DNA of 64,000 bases, taken from contig NZ_CP019304.1 of NCBI RefSeq assembly GCF_001969265.1, positions 4,526,001-4,590,000 on the forward strand, in the 5' to 3' direction. The position numbers and the translations under genes are program-made. Below, in pieces: positions 48,436-57,584 of this stretch; within the stretch, counting starts at the first letter, position 1; each line of letters opens with the position of its first letter. Below the pieces are notes generated by a model that worked only from the letters and a program-made list of their open reading frames with translations, searched no databases and had not been told where the DNA came from. This DNA is from Arthrobacter sp. QXT-31 (GTDB taxonomy: Bacteria > Actinomycetota > Actinomycetes > Actinomycetales > Micrococcaceae).

Positions 48436-49923
48436 CTAGCTGCTTGGCGTCGTCATCGCAATCCGCGCGGGCCGGTACACGGGCGGAAAGAGCTGGTCCG
48501 GCTCTCTGCGCTGTACGTCCCGCTCGGAGTAGGCAGCCCGCATCCGGTCGAAGAGCAGCTGCCCGTCGGCGCGCAGCGCCTCGAGGTCTACGCCGGGCAG
48601 GGCGCCCCCAATGACGACGGGACGTCCCGCCACGAACGTGTCTGTCACTTGGCGCGCCGTGCCGTTCAGGACCAGGGTCCGCAGGGGATCCTCGACGACG
48701 CCGTCGCCAAAATGTCCCAGCGAGACCACGGCGATGTCGGCCTGCATCCCGGGGGCAAGCCGGCCCAGGTCAGCCCGGCCGAGGGCGCGTGCTCCGCCCA
48801 GGGTGGCTGCGTCGAAGTAATCCGCCAGGCTTCCGGCGTCGGGCCGTTCCTCCACGAGCCGGGCCAGGTGCATGCCGACGTCGATGCCCCGCACAAGGTC
48901 CGGCGGGAAGGAGTCGGTGCCCAGGCACAAGTTGACGCCTGCCGCGCGGAATCGGTCGAACGAGACCAGCTGCTTCTGGTACCGGAAGGAGGTCAGCGGG
49001 CAGTGGACGATGCTGACGCTATGTCTGGCGAGCAGGTCCAGCGGCCCTCCTGGGGCAACTGCGTCGGGGTCCTTGCCGTCGATCACCACGCCGTGCGGAA
49101 TGAGCAGGCGGGTGCCGAAAAGTCCCGTCGATTCAAGGAGTTCGAGGACTCCCCTGCCTGCGGACTGTACCAGGAGCCCGTCCTCCATCGGGGACTGGAG
49201 GCAGTGGAGGCGGACGATTGCGTCCCTTTCGCGGGCGATGCGTGCTGTTTCCCGCATGATGTTTTCGGAGAGGGTCTCGATGCGGCATGGCAGTAATACC
49301 CCGGTGACGAGCGGGTCCGCGAGGCCGGCAGCGTAGTCCAGGAATCTTTCGGCGTCGCGGAGTCCCGCGATCCCCTCGGGTTCATCGAAAAGGACGGCGC
49401 GGGTTCCTTCGGCGGTGGTGGTGTGGACGCCGGACCGGTAAGCCGGCCCGAGGAAGCCGCGGAGCCCCATGCGCCGGCTGGTCTCCGCCATGTCCACCAG
49501 CTCCTCGAAGCTTTCGGCCCAGGAACTGTGGATCTCGGAGGCAATCGGCATGTAGGTCGTGACCCCGTGCAGGGCGAGCTGTGCCAGGGCGAACTCGCGG
49601 ACCTTCGCCCGCTCAGCCCTCGTGAACACATCCCGGCGGCGGTTGGCAAAGTAGTCCTCGGACCACAGGTGGCCGGGCGCCACGCCGGGCGAAGCCCAGG
49701 AGTCGAGAATGAGGTGGTCGATGTCCGCCAGCGCATCAAGGTCAATCAGGCCGGGCATGATCAGGCTCTGCCCATAGTTGTGTTCCTCGTCCACTGGTCC
49801 GCCGTAGTTTTGGCCCACGAAGACGATCGCGTCACCGCGGAACACGACTTCCCCGTCCTCAATGAGCGTGTGCTGGTTTCCGTCAGAGCCCAGGACGTAT
49901 CGGGCTGAGATTTTCGTGAACAT
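48436..49923 (-). CDS. Amidohydrolase family protein (TRZ/ATZ-like)
   Basis: 495 residues, cytosolic. N-terminal beta sandwich (ARYVLGSDGNQHTLIEDGEVVFRGDAIVFVG), PGLIDLDALADIDH with an Asp-rich variant of the usual HxH metal pair, IVRLHCLQS, LIPHGVVID, VSIVHCPLTSFRYQ, NLCLGTDSFPPDL (metal Asp). Close in layout to S-adenosylhomocysteine / chloro-s-triazine-type deaminases, but the first metal motif is LDALADID, not HTH, so the metal site is unusual. ATG 49923 lies four bases after GGAGGC. Confidence 0.88.
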   Translation of the reverse strand: MFTKISARYVLGSDGNQHTLIEDGEVVFRGDAIVFVGQNYGGPVDEEHNYGQSLIMPGLIDLDALADIDHLILDSWASPGVAPGHLWSEDYFANRRRDVFTRAERAKVREFALAQLALHGVTTYMPIASEIHSSWAESFEELVDMAETSRRMGLRGFLGPAYRSGVHTTTAEGTRAVLFDEPEGIAGLRDAERFLDYAAGLADPLVTGVLLPCRIETLSENIMRETARIARERDAIVRLHCLQSPMEDGLLVQSAGRGVLELLESTGLFGTRLLIPHGVVIDGKDPDAVAPGGPLDLLARHSVSIVHCPLTSFRYQKQLVSFDRFRAAGVNLCLGTDSFPPDLVRGIDVGMHLARLVEERPDAGSLADYFDAATLGGARALGRADLGRLAPGMQADIAVVSLGHFGDGVVEDPLRTLVLNGTARQVTDTFVAGRPVVIGGALPGVDLEALRADGQLLFDRMRAAYSERDVQRREPDQLFPPVYRPARIAMTTPSS

Positions 49924-50011
49924 GTGTGCCTCCTTGCACAGGTGGGACTTGCACAGGTGTGAGGATTTTTCCCGCCATCGGAAGAATGTGACTTGCCTCT
50001 CACTGAAAGCG

Positions 50012-50035
50012 AGTATACAGTCATTTGGTATACCA
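50012..50035. promoter_or_regulatory. Divergent promoter region with second TGGTATACCA operator
   Basis: TGGTATACCA (50026-50035) repeats the core of the operator at 48406. AGTATA at 50012-50017 reads TATACT on the reverse strand, a good -10 toward the amidohydrolase gene; TATACA at 50014-50019 is a candidate -10 toward the DUF3100 gene. The operator therefore overlaps both start regions. Confidence 0.65.
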
Positions 50036-50111
50036 GCGGGATGAAGAGCTCCCGGTCCCCAGAACTCACTCCACCAGTTCCTCCCCAAAAACTCTTTGAA
50101 AGGCACGCGTC

Positions 50112-51578
50112 ATGCGCAATGAAGCGAAGACCACAGCCAACTCCCCGACCGCCCTGCTCGACCCAGCACAACCACGTCCTTTCCGCGCCCACCCCGCCAT
50201 ATGGCTGGCAATGATCGGAATCTCGACGGCCGTTTGTGCCCTTGCCATCATGGTCGGGACCCACAAGTTCCACCTTGGTCCGGCCGCGATCGTCCTGATG
50301 CCCATCCTCTGGACTGTTCTCATCGGAGGATTCCTTGGTATCCAGAAATGGAGGCCAATCGGCGGGCGGGCACGGGCCGTGTCCACCCACCTGATGGACG
50401 TGTCCATCGTCTTCTTCCTCGCAGGCCTAGGCAGCCAAATAGGCCCGTCGCTGACCAAGTTCACTAATATCGGACCCGCAATCCTCCTTCAGGAAGTCGG
50501 CCACGTGGTGGGCACGGTAATCCTCGCTCTGCCGGTGGCAGTTGCGCTCGGGTTGGGCCGCACGGCCATCGGAGCCACCTGGTCCATCGACCGTGAGTCC
50601 TATCTTGCCTTCGCCATTCAACGCTTCGGGGTACGCTCCCCGGAGTACCGCGGCGTCTTCGGCGTGTGGGTGCTCGGCAGCGTCTTCGGCGCCGTCTTCA
50701 TCTCCCTCCTGGCCGGCCTCCTAGGCGGACTGGACTTCTTTGACCCGCGGGCCCTCGCGCTGGGCCTCGGCCTCGGGTCCGCCTCGATGATGCTTGGCGG
50801 CGTCGGCGCCCTGTCCATCCTGTATCCGGAGATGGCAGGGGAAATCATGGCGCTCGCGGCCCTGTCCAACCTCGTCACCAACATCGTCGGCTTCTACGCA
50901 GGCGTGTTCATCGCACTGCCGATGTGCCAGAAGCTCTACCGGATGTGGTCCCGTATCTTTGGCCGTGACGACCTCGGCCGGCGCATCAGGGGGCCGGTCA
51001 TGGCCAGTGCTCTCGGCGGAATGAATGCTGTTGGAGCAAGGAGCGGGGCCAGCGCAAAGCCGGCCGGCGCGGCAGCTGATCCGGATGAGGAACCGGACGC
51101 AGAAACCGTGGATGTCAACGGCGTCGAGGAGGACCCCACCGTTGTCCGGACACCGTGGACGTGGCTCACCGCCTTTGCCGCGGCGGGCGTGGCGGGTGTG
51201 CTGCTCAACGCCCTCGGCACCGGCTCCCTGCGGCCCCTGGATGTGGTCGGCGTGCTCATCCTCCTCGCCCTGACCGCCGTCGCTCTTGTCCTTGCCAAGC
51301 TCGTCCCGGCGGTCCCGTCCAGCATCTGGGTGCTGGCCCTGGCCACCCTTGCCTCCGCGACCTTCATGCCCATCGGCCCGTTCATTGCTTCCGCCACGCA
51401 CAACATCAACGTCCTGTTTGCCGGCCTGCCCATGATTGCCCTCATCGGCATGTCGCTCGGCCGGGACGTCAAGGCTCTGCGGTCACTGAGCTGGAAGATC
51501 ATCGTCGTCGCACTGATGACGTTCACGGCGAGCTTCGTAGCCGCGGCAGCCATCGCGCAGGTTGCACTGAACTTCTAG
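50112..51578 (+). CDS. DUF3100 family membrane protein (putative transporter)
   Basis: 488 residues with about eleven hydrophobic helices. The LIGGFLGIQKWRPIGGRARAVSTHLMDVSIVFFLAGLGSQIGP region and LGLGSASMMLGGVGALSILYPEMAGEIMALAALSNLVTNIVGFYAG match the DUF3100 family. A long hydrophilic loop lies near residues 290-345. Conserved Gly-rich SASMM segment resembles substrate paths of secondary carriers. Divergent from the amidohydrolase and 18 bases upstream of the next amidohydrolase, so uptake of their substrate is likely. Confidence 0.85.
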   Translation: MRNEAKTTANSPTALLDPAQPRPFRAHPAIWLAMIGISTAVCALAIMVGTHKFHLGPAAIVLMPILWTVLIGGFLGIQKWRPIGGRARAVSTHLMDVSIVFFLAGLGSQIGPSLTKFTNIGPAILLQEVGHVVGTVILALPVAVALGLGRTAIGATWSIDRESYLAFAIQRFGVRSPEYRGVFGVWVLGSVFGAVFISLLAGLLGGLDFFDPRALALGLGLGSASMMLGGVGALSILYPEMAGEIMALAALSNLVTNIVGFYAGVFIALPMCQKLYRMWSRIFGRDDLGRRIRGPVMASALGGMNAVGARSGASAKPAGAAADPDEEPDAETVDVNGVEEDPTVVRTPWTWLTAFAAAGVAGVLLNALGTGSLRPLDVVGVLILLALTAVALVLAKLVPAVPSSIWVLALATLASATFMPIGPFIASATHNINVLFAGLPMIALIGMSLGRDVKALRSLSWKIIVVALMTFTASFVAAAAIAQVALNF

Positions 51579-51596
51579 TACGAAAGGAATGAACCC

Positions 51597-52829
51597 ATGC
51601 TGATCACCAATGTCCGCCCGTGGGGCGGGGGCTCGGTGGACGTCGAGGTCCGGGAGGGGCGGATAGCCGCCCTTCACCCGGGAGGCACCGCCGTCGTAAA
51701 TGCCGGGACGGCCGGTGATGCAGTGGACGGGCGCAACCGGATCGCGCTTCCGGCGTTCACCGACGTCCACGTCCACCTCGATTCCACGAGGATAGGGCTG
51801 CCGTTCCGCGAGCACACGGGGGCGCCCGGGGTGTGGAACATGATGTGCAACGACCGGGAGAACTGGCGGAACACCCCGATCCCGTACCCGGAGGTGGTGG
51901 CGGGAACGCTGGAACGGATGATTGCGCGGGGCACCACACGCGTCCGTTCCTACGCCCAGATCGACGTCGACTGCAAGCTGGATCGCTTCGAGGCGGTCAT
52001 GGCTGCCAGGGAGCGCTTCGCCGGCGCCGCAACAGTGGAGATCATGGCCTTCCCCCAGGCCGGCCTGCTGCTGGAGGACGGCACCGTCCCCCTCCTTGAG
52101 GAGGCCCTCCGGACCGGTGCCACGACGATCGGCGGTATTGATCCCTGCCAGCTGGACCGGGACCCGGTGCGCCACCTGGACATCGTTTTCGGCCTCGCCG
52201 AGAAGTACGGGGTCGACGTCGACATCCACCTGCACGAGCCCGGTCACCTCGGGGTTTTCAGCGCGGAACTTATTTTCGAACGCACCCGGGCACTGGGCAT
52301 GGAGGGACGCGTCTCACTCTCCCACGCCTACGACCTGGCCAACGTCCACCCCGACGTGACCGCCCGGCTCGTGGAGCAGATGGCCGAACTTGACGTTGCC
52401 TGGGCGACGGTCGCTCCCGCAAGCGGCGGTACCCAGTTCGACCTGGCCCAGATGACCGACGCCGGGATCCGGGTGGGGCTGGGCGAGGACGGCCAGCGGG
52501 ACTACTGGAGCCCGTACGGCAACTGCGACATGCTGGACCGGACATGGCAGCTGGCGTTCACCCACCGGCTGCGCAAGGACCGCCTGATCGAGCACTGCGC
52601 CGCTATCGCCACAGTTGGGGGCGCCTCCATCATGGACCGCTCGGTCCAGCGCCTGACAAGCCCCGACGACCGGCCCGGCCTCGCCGTCGGGGACCCGGCA
52701 GACATCGTCCTGGTGGACGGCGAAACCGTCACGAGCACGGTCATGGACCGGGGCGCCGACCGCACCGTCATCCACGGGGGCAGGGTTGTTGCCGACGGGT
52801 TGTCCGTCCTGCCGGGCGCGGCAGCGTAG
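51597..52829 (+). CDS. Cytosine-deaminase-like amidohydrolase
   Basis: 410 residues. Metal motif DVHVHLDSTRIGLPFREHTG (HxH), VDIHLHEPGHLGVFS, GRVSLSHAYDLA, and RVGLGEDGQRDYWSPYGNCDML with the Asp ligand are the signature of the CodA/isocytosine deaminase group. Cytosolic. Strand and 18-base gap put it in an operon with the DUF3100 transporter. The likely reaction is deamination or amide hydrolysis on a nitrogen heterocycle; substrate not determined. Confidence 0.9.
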   Translation: MLITNVRPWGGGSVDVEVREGRIAALHPGGTAVVNAGTAGDAVDGRNRIALPAFTDVHVHLDSTRIGLPFREHTGAPGVWNMMCNDRENWRNTPIPYPEVVAGTLERMIARGTTRVRSYAQIDVDCKLDRFEAVMAARERFAGAATVEIMAFPQAGLLLEDGTVPLLEEALRTGATTIGGIDPCQLDRDPVRHLDIVFGLAEKYGVDVDIHLHEPGHLGVFSAELIFERTRALGMEGRVSLSHAYDLANVHPDVTARLVEQMAELDVAWATVAPASGGTQFDLAQMTDAGIRVGLGEDGQRDYWSPYGNCDMLDRTWQLAFTHRLRKDRLIEHCAAIATVGGASIMDRSVQRLTSPDDRPGLAVGDPADIVLVDGETVTSTVMDRGADRTVIHGGRVVADGLSVLPGAAA

Positions 52830-52839
52830 CGTACCGGTT

Positions 52840-52907
52840 CAGCGCGAACGTACACTTGTGGCCCCAAATCCGGCTGATTTTGGGGCCACAAGTGTACGTT
52901 CGCGCTG
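52840..52907. terminator. Very long perfect inverted repeat, bidirectional terminator
   Basis: 29-base arms 52840-52868 and 52879-52907 (begins CAGCGCGAACGTACACTTGT) pair without mismatch, with a ten-base loop. It ends the amidohydrolase and the convergent uvrA-like gene. Longer and stronger than a plain terminator needs. Confidence 0.88.
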
Positions 52908-52931
52908 GTCTGTCAGGTCACGCAGGGTCTG

Positions 52932-55322
52932 TCAGCTGGCGCCGACGTAGGCCGCGAGGTGCTCGCCGGTCAGCGTTGACCTGCCGGCCACCAGATCAGC
53001 GGGCGATCCTTCGAAGACGATCCTGCCGCCGTCGTGCCCCGCGCCGGGACCGAGGTCGATGATCCAGTCCGCGTGGGCCATGACCGCCTGGTGGTGTTCG
53101 ATGACGATCACCGACTTGCCCGAATCGACGAGCCGGTCGAGCAGGCCGAGGAGGTTTTCGACGTCGGCGAGATGCAGGCCGGTGGTGGGCTCGTCGAGGA
53201 TGTAAACGTCGCCCTTGTCCGCCATCTGCGCAGCCAGCTTGAGCCGCTGCCGCTCGCCGCCGGACAGTGTGGTGAGCGGCTGGCCGAGGGTGAGGTAGCC
53301 AAGCCCGACGTCGGCCAGCCGGTCGAGGATCGTGTGGGCTGCCGGAGTGCGCGCATCACCGTCTTCGAAGAACTCCTCGGCCTCCGCCACCGACATCGCC
53401 AGCACCTCGGCGATGTTCCGGCCGCCCAGGGTGAACTCCAGCACCGCCGCCTGGAACCGCTTGCCGTCGCATTCCTCGCAGGTGGTCTCGACGGTGGCCA
53501 TGACGCCCAGGTCCGTGTAGATGACCCCGGCGCCGTTGCAGGTGGGGCAGGCGCCCTCCGAGTTGGAGCTGAACAAGGCCGGCTTCACGCCGTTGGCCTT
53601 GGCGAAGGCCTTGCGGATCGGTTCGAGCAGCCCGGTGTAGGTGGCGGGGTTGCTGCGGCGGGAACCCCGGATGCCGGTCTGGTCGATCACCACCACGCCG
53701 TCGCGCTTGGCAACCGAGCCGTGGATCAGCGAGCTTTTGCCGGAACCGGCCACGCCGGTCAGCACGCACAGCACACCGAGCGGGATGTCGACGTCGACGT
53801 TCTTCAGGTTGTTCGATGACGCCCCGCGGATTTCCAGCGCGCCGGACGCGGGCCGCACCGAATCCTTCAGCTGCGCCCGGTCATCGAGGTGCCGGCCGGT
53901 GATGGTGTCACTCCCCCGCAGCCCCTCAACGGTGCCTTCGAAGCAGACGGTGCCGCCCCCGGTACCGGCACCGGGCCCGAGGTCGACGATGTGGTCGGCA
54001 ATGGCAATGCTTTCCGGCTTGTGCTCGACGACGAGTACGGTGTTGCCCTTGTCGCGCAACTGGAGCAGAAGGGAATTCATCCGCTCGATGTCGTGGGGAT
54101 GCAGGCCGATCGTGGGCTCATCGAAGACGTAGGTGACGTCCGTGAGCGACGAGCCCAAATGACGGATCATCTTGGTCCGCTGGGATTCTCCCCCGGACAG
54201 CGTGCCCGACGGCCGGTCCAGTGAGAGGTAGCCCAGCCCGATTTCGGCGAACGAGTCCAGCAGGTGCTGCAGGCCCGCGAGCAGCGGCGCCACGGACGGC
54301 TCGTCCAGGTCACGCACCCAGTCGGCGAGGTCGGTGATCTGCATGGCGCAGACATCGGCAATGTTCTTGCCCCTGATCTTCGACGACAACGCCTCCTGGC
54401 TGAGCCGGGTGCCGCCGCAGTCGGGACAGGTGGTGAACGTGATGGCCCGTTCCACAAAGGCGCGCACGTGCGGCTGCAGCGCGTCCACGTCCTTGGACAG
54501 CATCGACTTCTGGATCTTGGGGATGATGCCCTCGTAGGTCAGGTTGATGCCCTCAACCTTGATCTTCGTCGGCTCCTTGTAGAGCAGGTCGTGGAGTTCC
54601 TTCTTGGTGAACTTGCTGATCGGCTTGTCCATGTTGAAGCCGGCACCGCTGAAGATCCGGCCGTACCAGCCGTCCATGCTGTAGCCCGGGATGGTCAGGG
54701 CACCTTGGCTGAGCGACTTACTGTCGTCGTACAGCGCCGTCAGGTCGAAGTCGCTGACGTTGCCCATCCCCTCGCAGCGCGGACACATGCCGCCGAGCCG
54801 GTTAAAGGTCGCCTTCTCCGCCTTGGTCTTGTTGCCGCGCTCCACGGTGATCGCGCCGCTGGCCTTCACGGTCGGGATGTTGAAGGAGTACGCGTTGGGT
54901 GAGCCGATATGGGGGTCGCCGAGCCTGCTGAAAAGGATCCGCAGCATCGCGTTGGCATCTGTGGCGGTGCCAACAGTGGAACGGGGATTTGCGCCCATCC
55001 GCTCCTGGTCGACGATGATCGCGGTGGTCAGGCCCTCCAGCACATCAACCTCGGGCCGGGAAAGCGTCGGCATGAAGCCCTGCACGAACGCGCTGTAGGT
55101 TTCATTGATCATCCGCTGCGACTCCGCGGCGATCGTGCCGAACACCAGCGAGCTTTTGCCGGAGCCGGAGACGCCGGTGAACACGGTCAGGCGGCGCTTC
55201 GGGATTTCGACGCTGACGTCCTTGAGGTTGTTCACGCGCGCACCCTGCACGCGGATCAGGTCGTGGCCGTCGGCAGCGTGCACTCCGGAGGACTGCGTGT
55301 CCGTCCTGGTCGTTATGGTCAT
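52932..55322 (-). CDS. UvrA-like ABC ATPase (excinuclease ABC subunit A paralogue)
   Basis: 796 residues, about 150 shorter than housekeeping UvrA. Two ABC modules: Walker [14 protein letters not shown] and [13 protein letters not shown], signature [15 protein letters not shown] and [15 protein letters not shown], Walker [13 protein letters not shown] and [12 protein letters not shown]. Zinc-like [22 protein letters not shown] and CEECDGKRF sites remain. It fits the short class III UvrA paralogues of actinobacteria and lacks room for a full UvrB-binding domain, so it probably does not replace UvrA in excision repair. A VOC gene and an AraC gene lie upstream on the same strand. Confidence 0.92.
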   Translation of the reverse strand: MTITTRTDTQSSGVHAADGHDLIRVQGARVNNLKDVSVEIPKRRLTVFTGVSGSGKSSLVFGTIAAESQRMINETYSAFVQGFMPTLSRPEVDVLEGLTTAIIVDQERMGANPRSTVGTATDANAMLRILFSRLGDPHIGSPNAYSFNIPTVKASGAITVERGNKTKAEKATFNRLGGMCPRCEGMGNVSDFDLTALYDDSKSLSQGALTIPGYSMDGWYGRIFSGAGFNMDKPISKFTKKELHDLLYKEPTKIKVEGINLTYEGIIPKIQKSMLSKDVDALQPHVRAFVERAITFTTCPDCGGTRLSQEALSSKIRGKNIADVCAMQITDLADWVRDLDEPSVAPLLAGLQHLLDSFAEIGLGYLSLDRPSGTLSGGESQRTKMIRHLGSSLTDVTYVFDEPTIGLHPHDIERMNSLLLQLRDKGNTVLVVEHKPESIAIADHIVDLGPGAGTGGGTVCFEGTVEGLRGSDTITGRHLDDRAQLKDSVRPASGALEIRGASSNNLKNVDVDIPLGVLCVLTGVAGSGKSSLIHGSVAKRDGVVVIDQTGIRGSRRSNPATYTGLLEPIRKAFAKANGVKPALFSSNSEGACPTCNGAGVIYTDLGVMATVETTCEECDGKRFQAAVLEFTLGGRNIAEVLAMSVAEAEEFFEDGDARTPAAHTILDRLADVGLGYLTLGQPLTTLSGGERQRLKLAAQMADKGDVYILDEPTTGLHLADVENLLGLLDRLVDSGKSVIVIEHHQAVMAHADWIIDLGPGAGHDGGRIVFEGSPADLVAGRSTLTGEHLAAYVGAS

Positions 55323-55450
55323 CGTGTTCCCATCTGTTAGGCGGATAGCAGCTGTCAGGCGGATGGCAGGCCGCGGAAATCGGGCGAAGGCCGCCGGGCC
55401 GCACCATGTCTGATTCTTGTTCCTTCGCCCGGCGGCGGCAACAGCAACTC

Positions 55451-55861
55451 CTAGCGGACCTCGTTGATGCGGATCAGGTTGCCTGCCGGATCGCGGAAGG
55501 CGCAGTCGCGGACGCCGTAGGGCTGGTCAGTGGGCTCCTGGACCACCTCGGCGCCGCTGGCCTGCACCTTGTCGAAGGTGCCGTCCAGGTCCGGGGTGCC
55601 GAGGACCAGGCGCGCGTAGGTGCCCTTGGCCATCATCTCGGTGATGGTGCGCCGCTCGTCCTCGGTGATACCGGGATCGGCAGCCGGCGGTTCCAGGACC
55701 ACGGAGGTGCCGGGCTGGTCGGGCGGACCCATGGTGAGCCAGCGCATCCCGCCGTACCCCACGTCATTTCGGAGCTCAAAACCGAGGGTGTCGCGGTAGA
55801 ACGCCAGGGAGGCGTCGGCGTCGTTATGGGGAAGGAAAGTGTAGTGAATGGTGAGGTTCAT
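55451..55861 (-). CDS. VOC family protein
   Basis: 136 residues: TIHYTFLPHNDADASLAFYRDTLGFELRNDVG, MRWLTMGPPD, and a second half ending CAFRDPAGNLIRINE. The last motif carries the metal-binding Glu. Fold of bleomycin-resistance / glyoxalase proteins. Ten bases from the AraC gene, likely co-transcribed with it and the UvrA-like ABC gene. Confidence 0.87.
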   Translation of the reverse strand: MNLTIHYTFLPHNDADASLAFYRDTLGFELRNDVGYGGMRWLTMGPPDQPGTSVVLEPPAADPGITEDERRTITEMMAKGTYARLVLGTPDLDGTFDKVQASGAEVVQEPTDQPYGVRDCAFRDPAGNLIRINEVR

Positions 55862-55871
55862 GCCGATCAGT

Positions 55872-56315
<444 letters not shown>

Positions 56316-56361
56316 AGTCGAGATGGTGCTACCTCCCGCCGGAGTTGTCCAGTCCAATCCA

Positions 56362-56390
56362 TTGTCTTAACCGTCCGCCCTCGTTAAGAA
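56362..56390 (+). promoter_or_regulatory. Promoter of the type III PKS operon
   Basis: -35 TTGTCT (56362-56367), 17-base spacer, -10 TAAGAA (56385-56390), then seven bases to the ATG at 56398. Transcription should start at or next to the ATG, so the mRNA is probably leaderless; no Shine-Dalgarno is present. Confidence 0.65.
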
Positions 56391-56397
56391 TGAACGA

Positions 56398-57579
56398 ATG
56401 ACGGTCTATGTGAGAGCTCTTGAAACTGCAGTTCCTCCGACTCTGCTCATCCAGCACGAGGCCCGTGACGTGTTCGCCGCCCAGCCCGGGCTGACCCGCC
56501 TTGGCTCCCGGCTCGTGACCACCTGCTTCGATTCCGCGGCCATCGATACCCGGTACACCGCGGTGCGCGAGCTGACCCTGGACTCCGACGCCGAAGATCC
56601 GCAGTTCTTCGATCCGCAGACCGGCCTGCTGCGGAGCCCCAGCACCAAGGCCCGCAACAACCTCTTCGTAGAGGAGGCAACGAAGCTCTTTATCGAGGCG
56701 GCGGACGCGGCGGTTTCCAAGTGCGACGGCATTGATCGGCTGGACATCACCCACCTCGTCACGGTCTCCTGCACCGGTTTCTTCAACCCCGGGCCGGATT
56801 ACAAGATCGTCCGCGCCCTGGGCCTTAACCCCGCGGTGCAGCGCTACCATCTCGGTTTCATGGGCTGTTACGCCGCCTTTCCCGCGCTGCGCGCGGCGAA
56901 ATCCTTCTGTGAGGCAGATCCGACGGCGGTCGTTCTGGTTGTGTGCGCCGAGCTCTGTTCCCTGCACGTGCGCACCTCCAACGACCCGGACACGATCATG
57001 GGATCTGCCTTGTTTGCGGACGGCGCCGCGGCGGCCGTGGTGACGGCCCGCAATGACCTGCCGAATCCGCCGCTGCTCCAGCTGGACCACTTCGAGACCG
57101 TCCTGACGCCCGTGGGCGAGGATTCAATGGCCTGGAACATCGGCGATGAGGGCTTTGAAATGGTGCTCGGCAACTACGTGCCGCACATCATCGATGAACA
57201 CATCGTGGGCGCCCTCGAGCCGCTGCTGGCACGCGACCCCTCGCTGCGGGAACTCCCCTACCGCGACATCACGCACTGGGCCATCCACCCTGGCGGCCGC
57301 AGCATCCTGGACAAGGTGCAGTCCCGGCTGGACCTCACGGACGAGCAGCTGCTGCCGGCGCGCGAAACGCTGCGGAACTACGGCAACATGAGCAGCGCCA
57401 CGGTGCTCTTCGTCCTCAAGCACATCCTGATTCTTCCGCTGCGGGAGGGGGACGAACGCATCTGCTCCATGGCCTTCGGACCCGGGCTGACCGTGGAAAC
57501 CGGCCTGTTCACGAAGGTGGCGCAGCCGGCGGATGAACCCGATGCCGTCGCCGGCGAGGCCGAGCCGTCCCTGGCCTGA
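56398..57579 (+). CDS. Type III polyketide synthase
   Basis: 393 residues, chalcone-synthase-like ketosynthase. Catalytic triad Cys157 (LGFMGCYAAFPAL), His297 (WAIHPGGRS) and Asn330 (NYGNMSSATVLFVL), plus the CHS-fold motif TVSCTGFFNPGPDYKIV and the C-terminal GxGPG-like MAFGPGLTVE. Builds a polyketide from an acyl starter and malonyl-CoA without an acyl carrier protein. Operon with a methyltransferase and a FAD hydroxylase, the typical set for modified alkylresorcinol or quinone-type products; the exact product is unknown. Confidence 0.95.
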   Translation: MTVYVRALETAVPPTLLIQHEARDVFAAQPGLTRLGSRLVTTCFDSAAIDTRYTAVRELTLDSDAEDPQFFDPQTGLLRSPSTKARNNLFVEEATKLFIEAADAAVSKCDGIDRLDITHLVTVSCTGFFNPGPDYKIVRALGLNPAVQRYHLGFMGCYAAFPALRAAKSFCEADPTAVVLVVCAELCSLHVRTSNDPDTIMGSALFADGAAAAVVTARNDLPNPPLLQLDHFETVLTPVGEDSMAWNIGDEGFEMVLGNYVPHIIDEHIVGALEPLLARDPSLRELPYRDITHWAIHPGGRSILDKVQSRLDLTDEQLLPARETLRNYGNMSSATVLFVLKHILILPLREGDERICSMAFGPGLTVETGLFTKVAQPADEPDAVAGEAEPSLA

Positions 57580-57584
57580 CGCCG

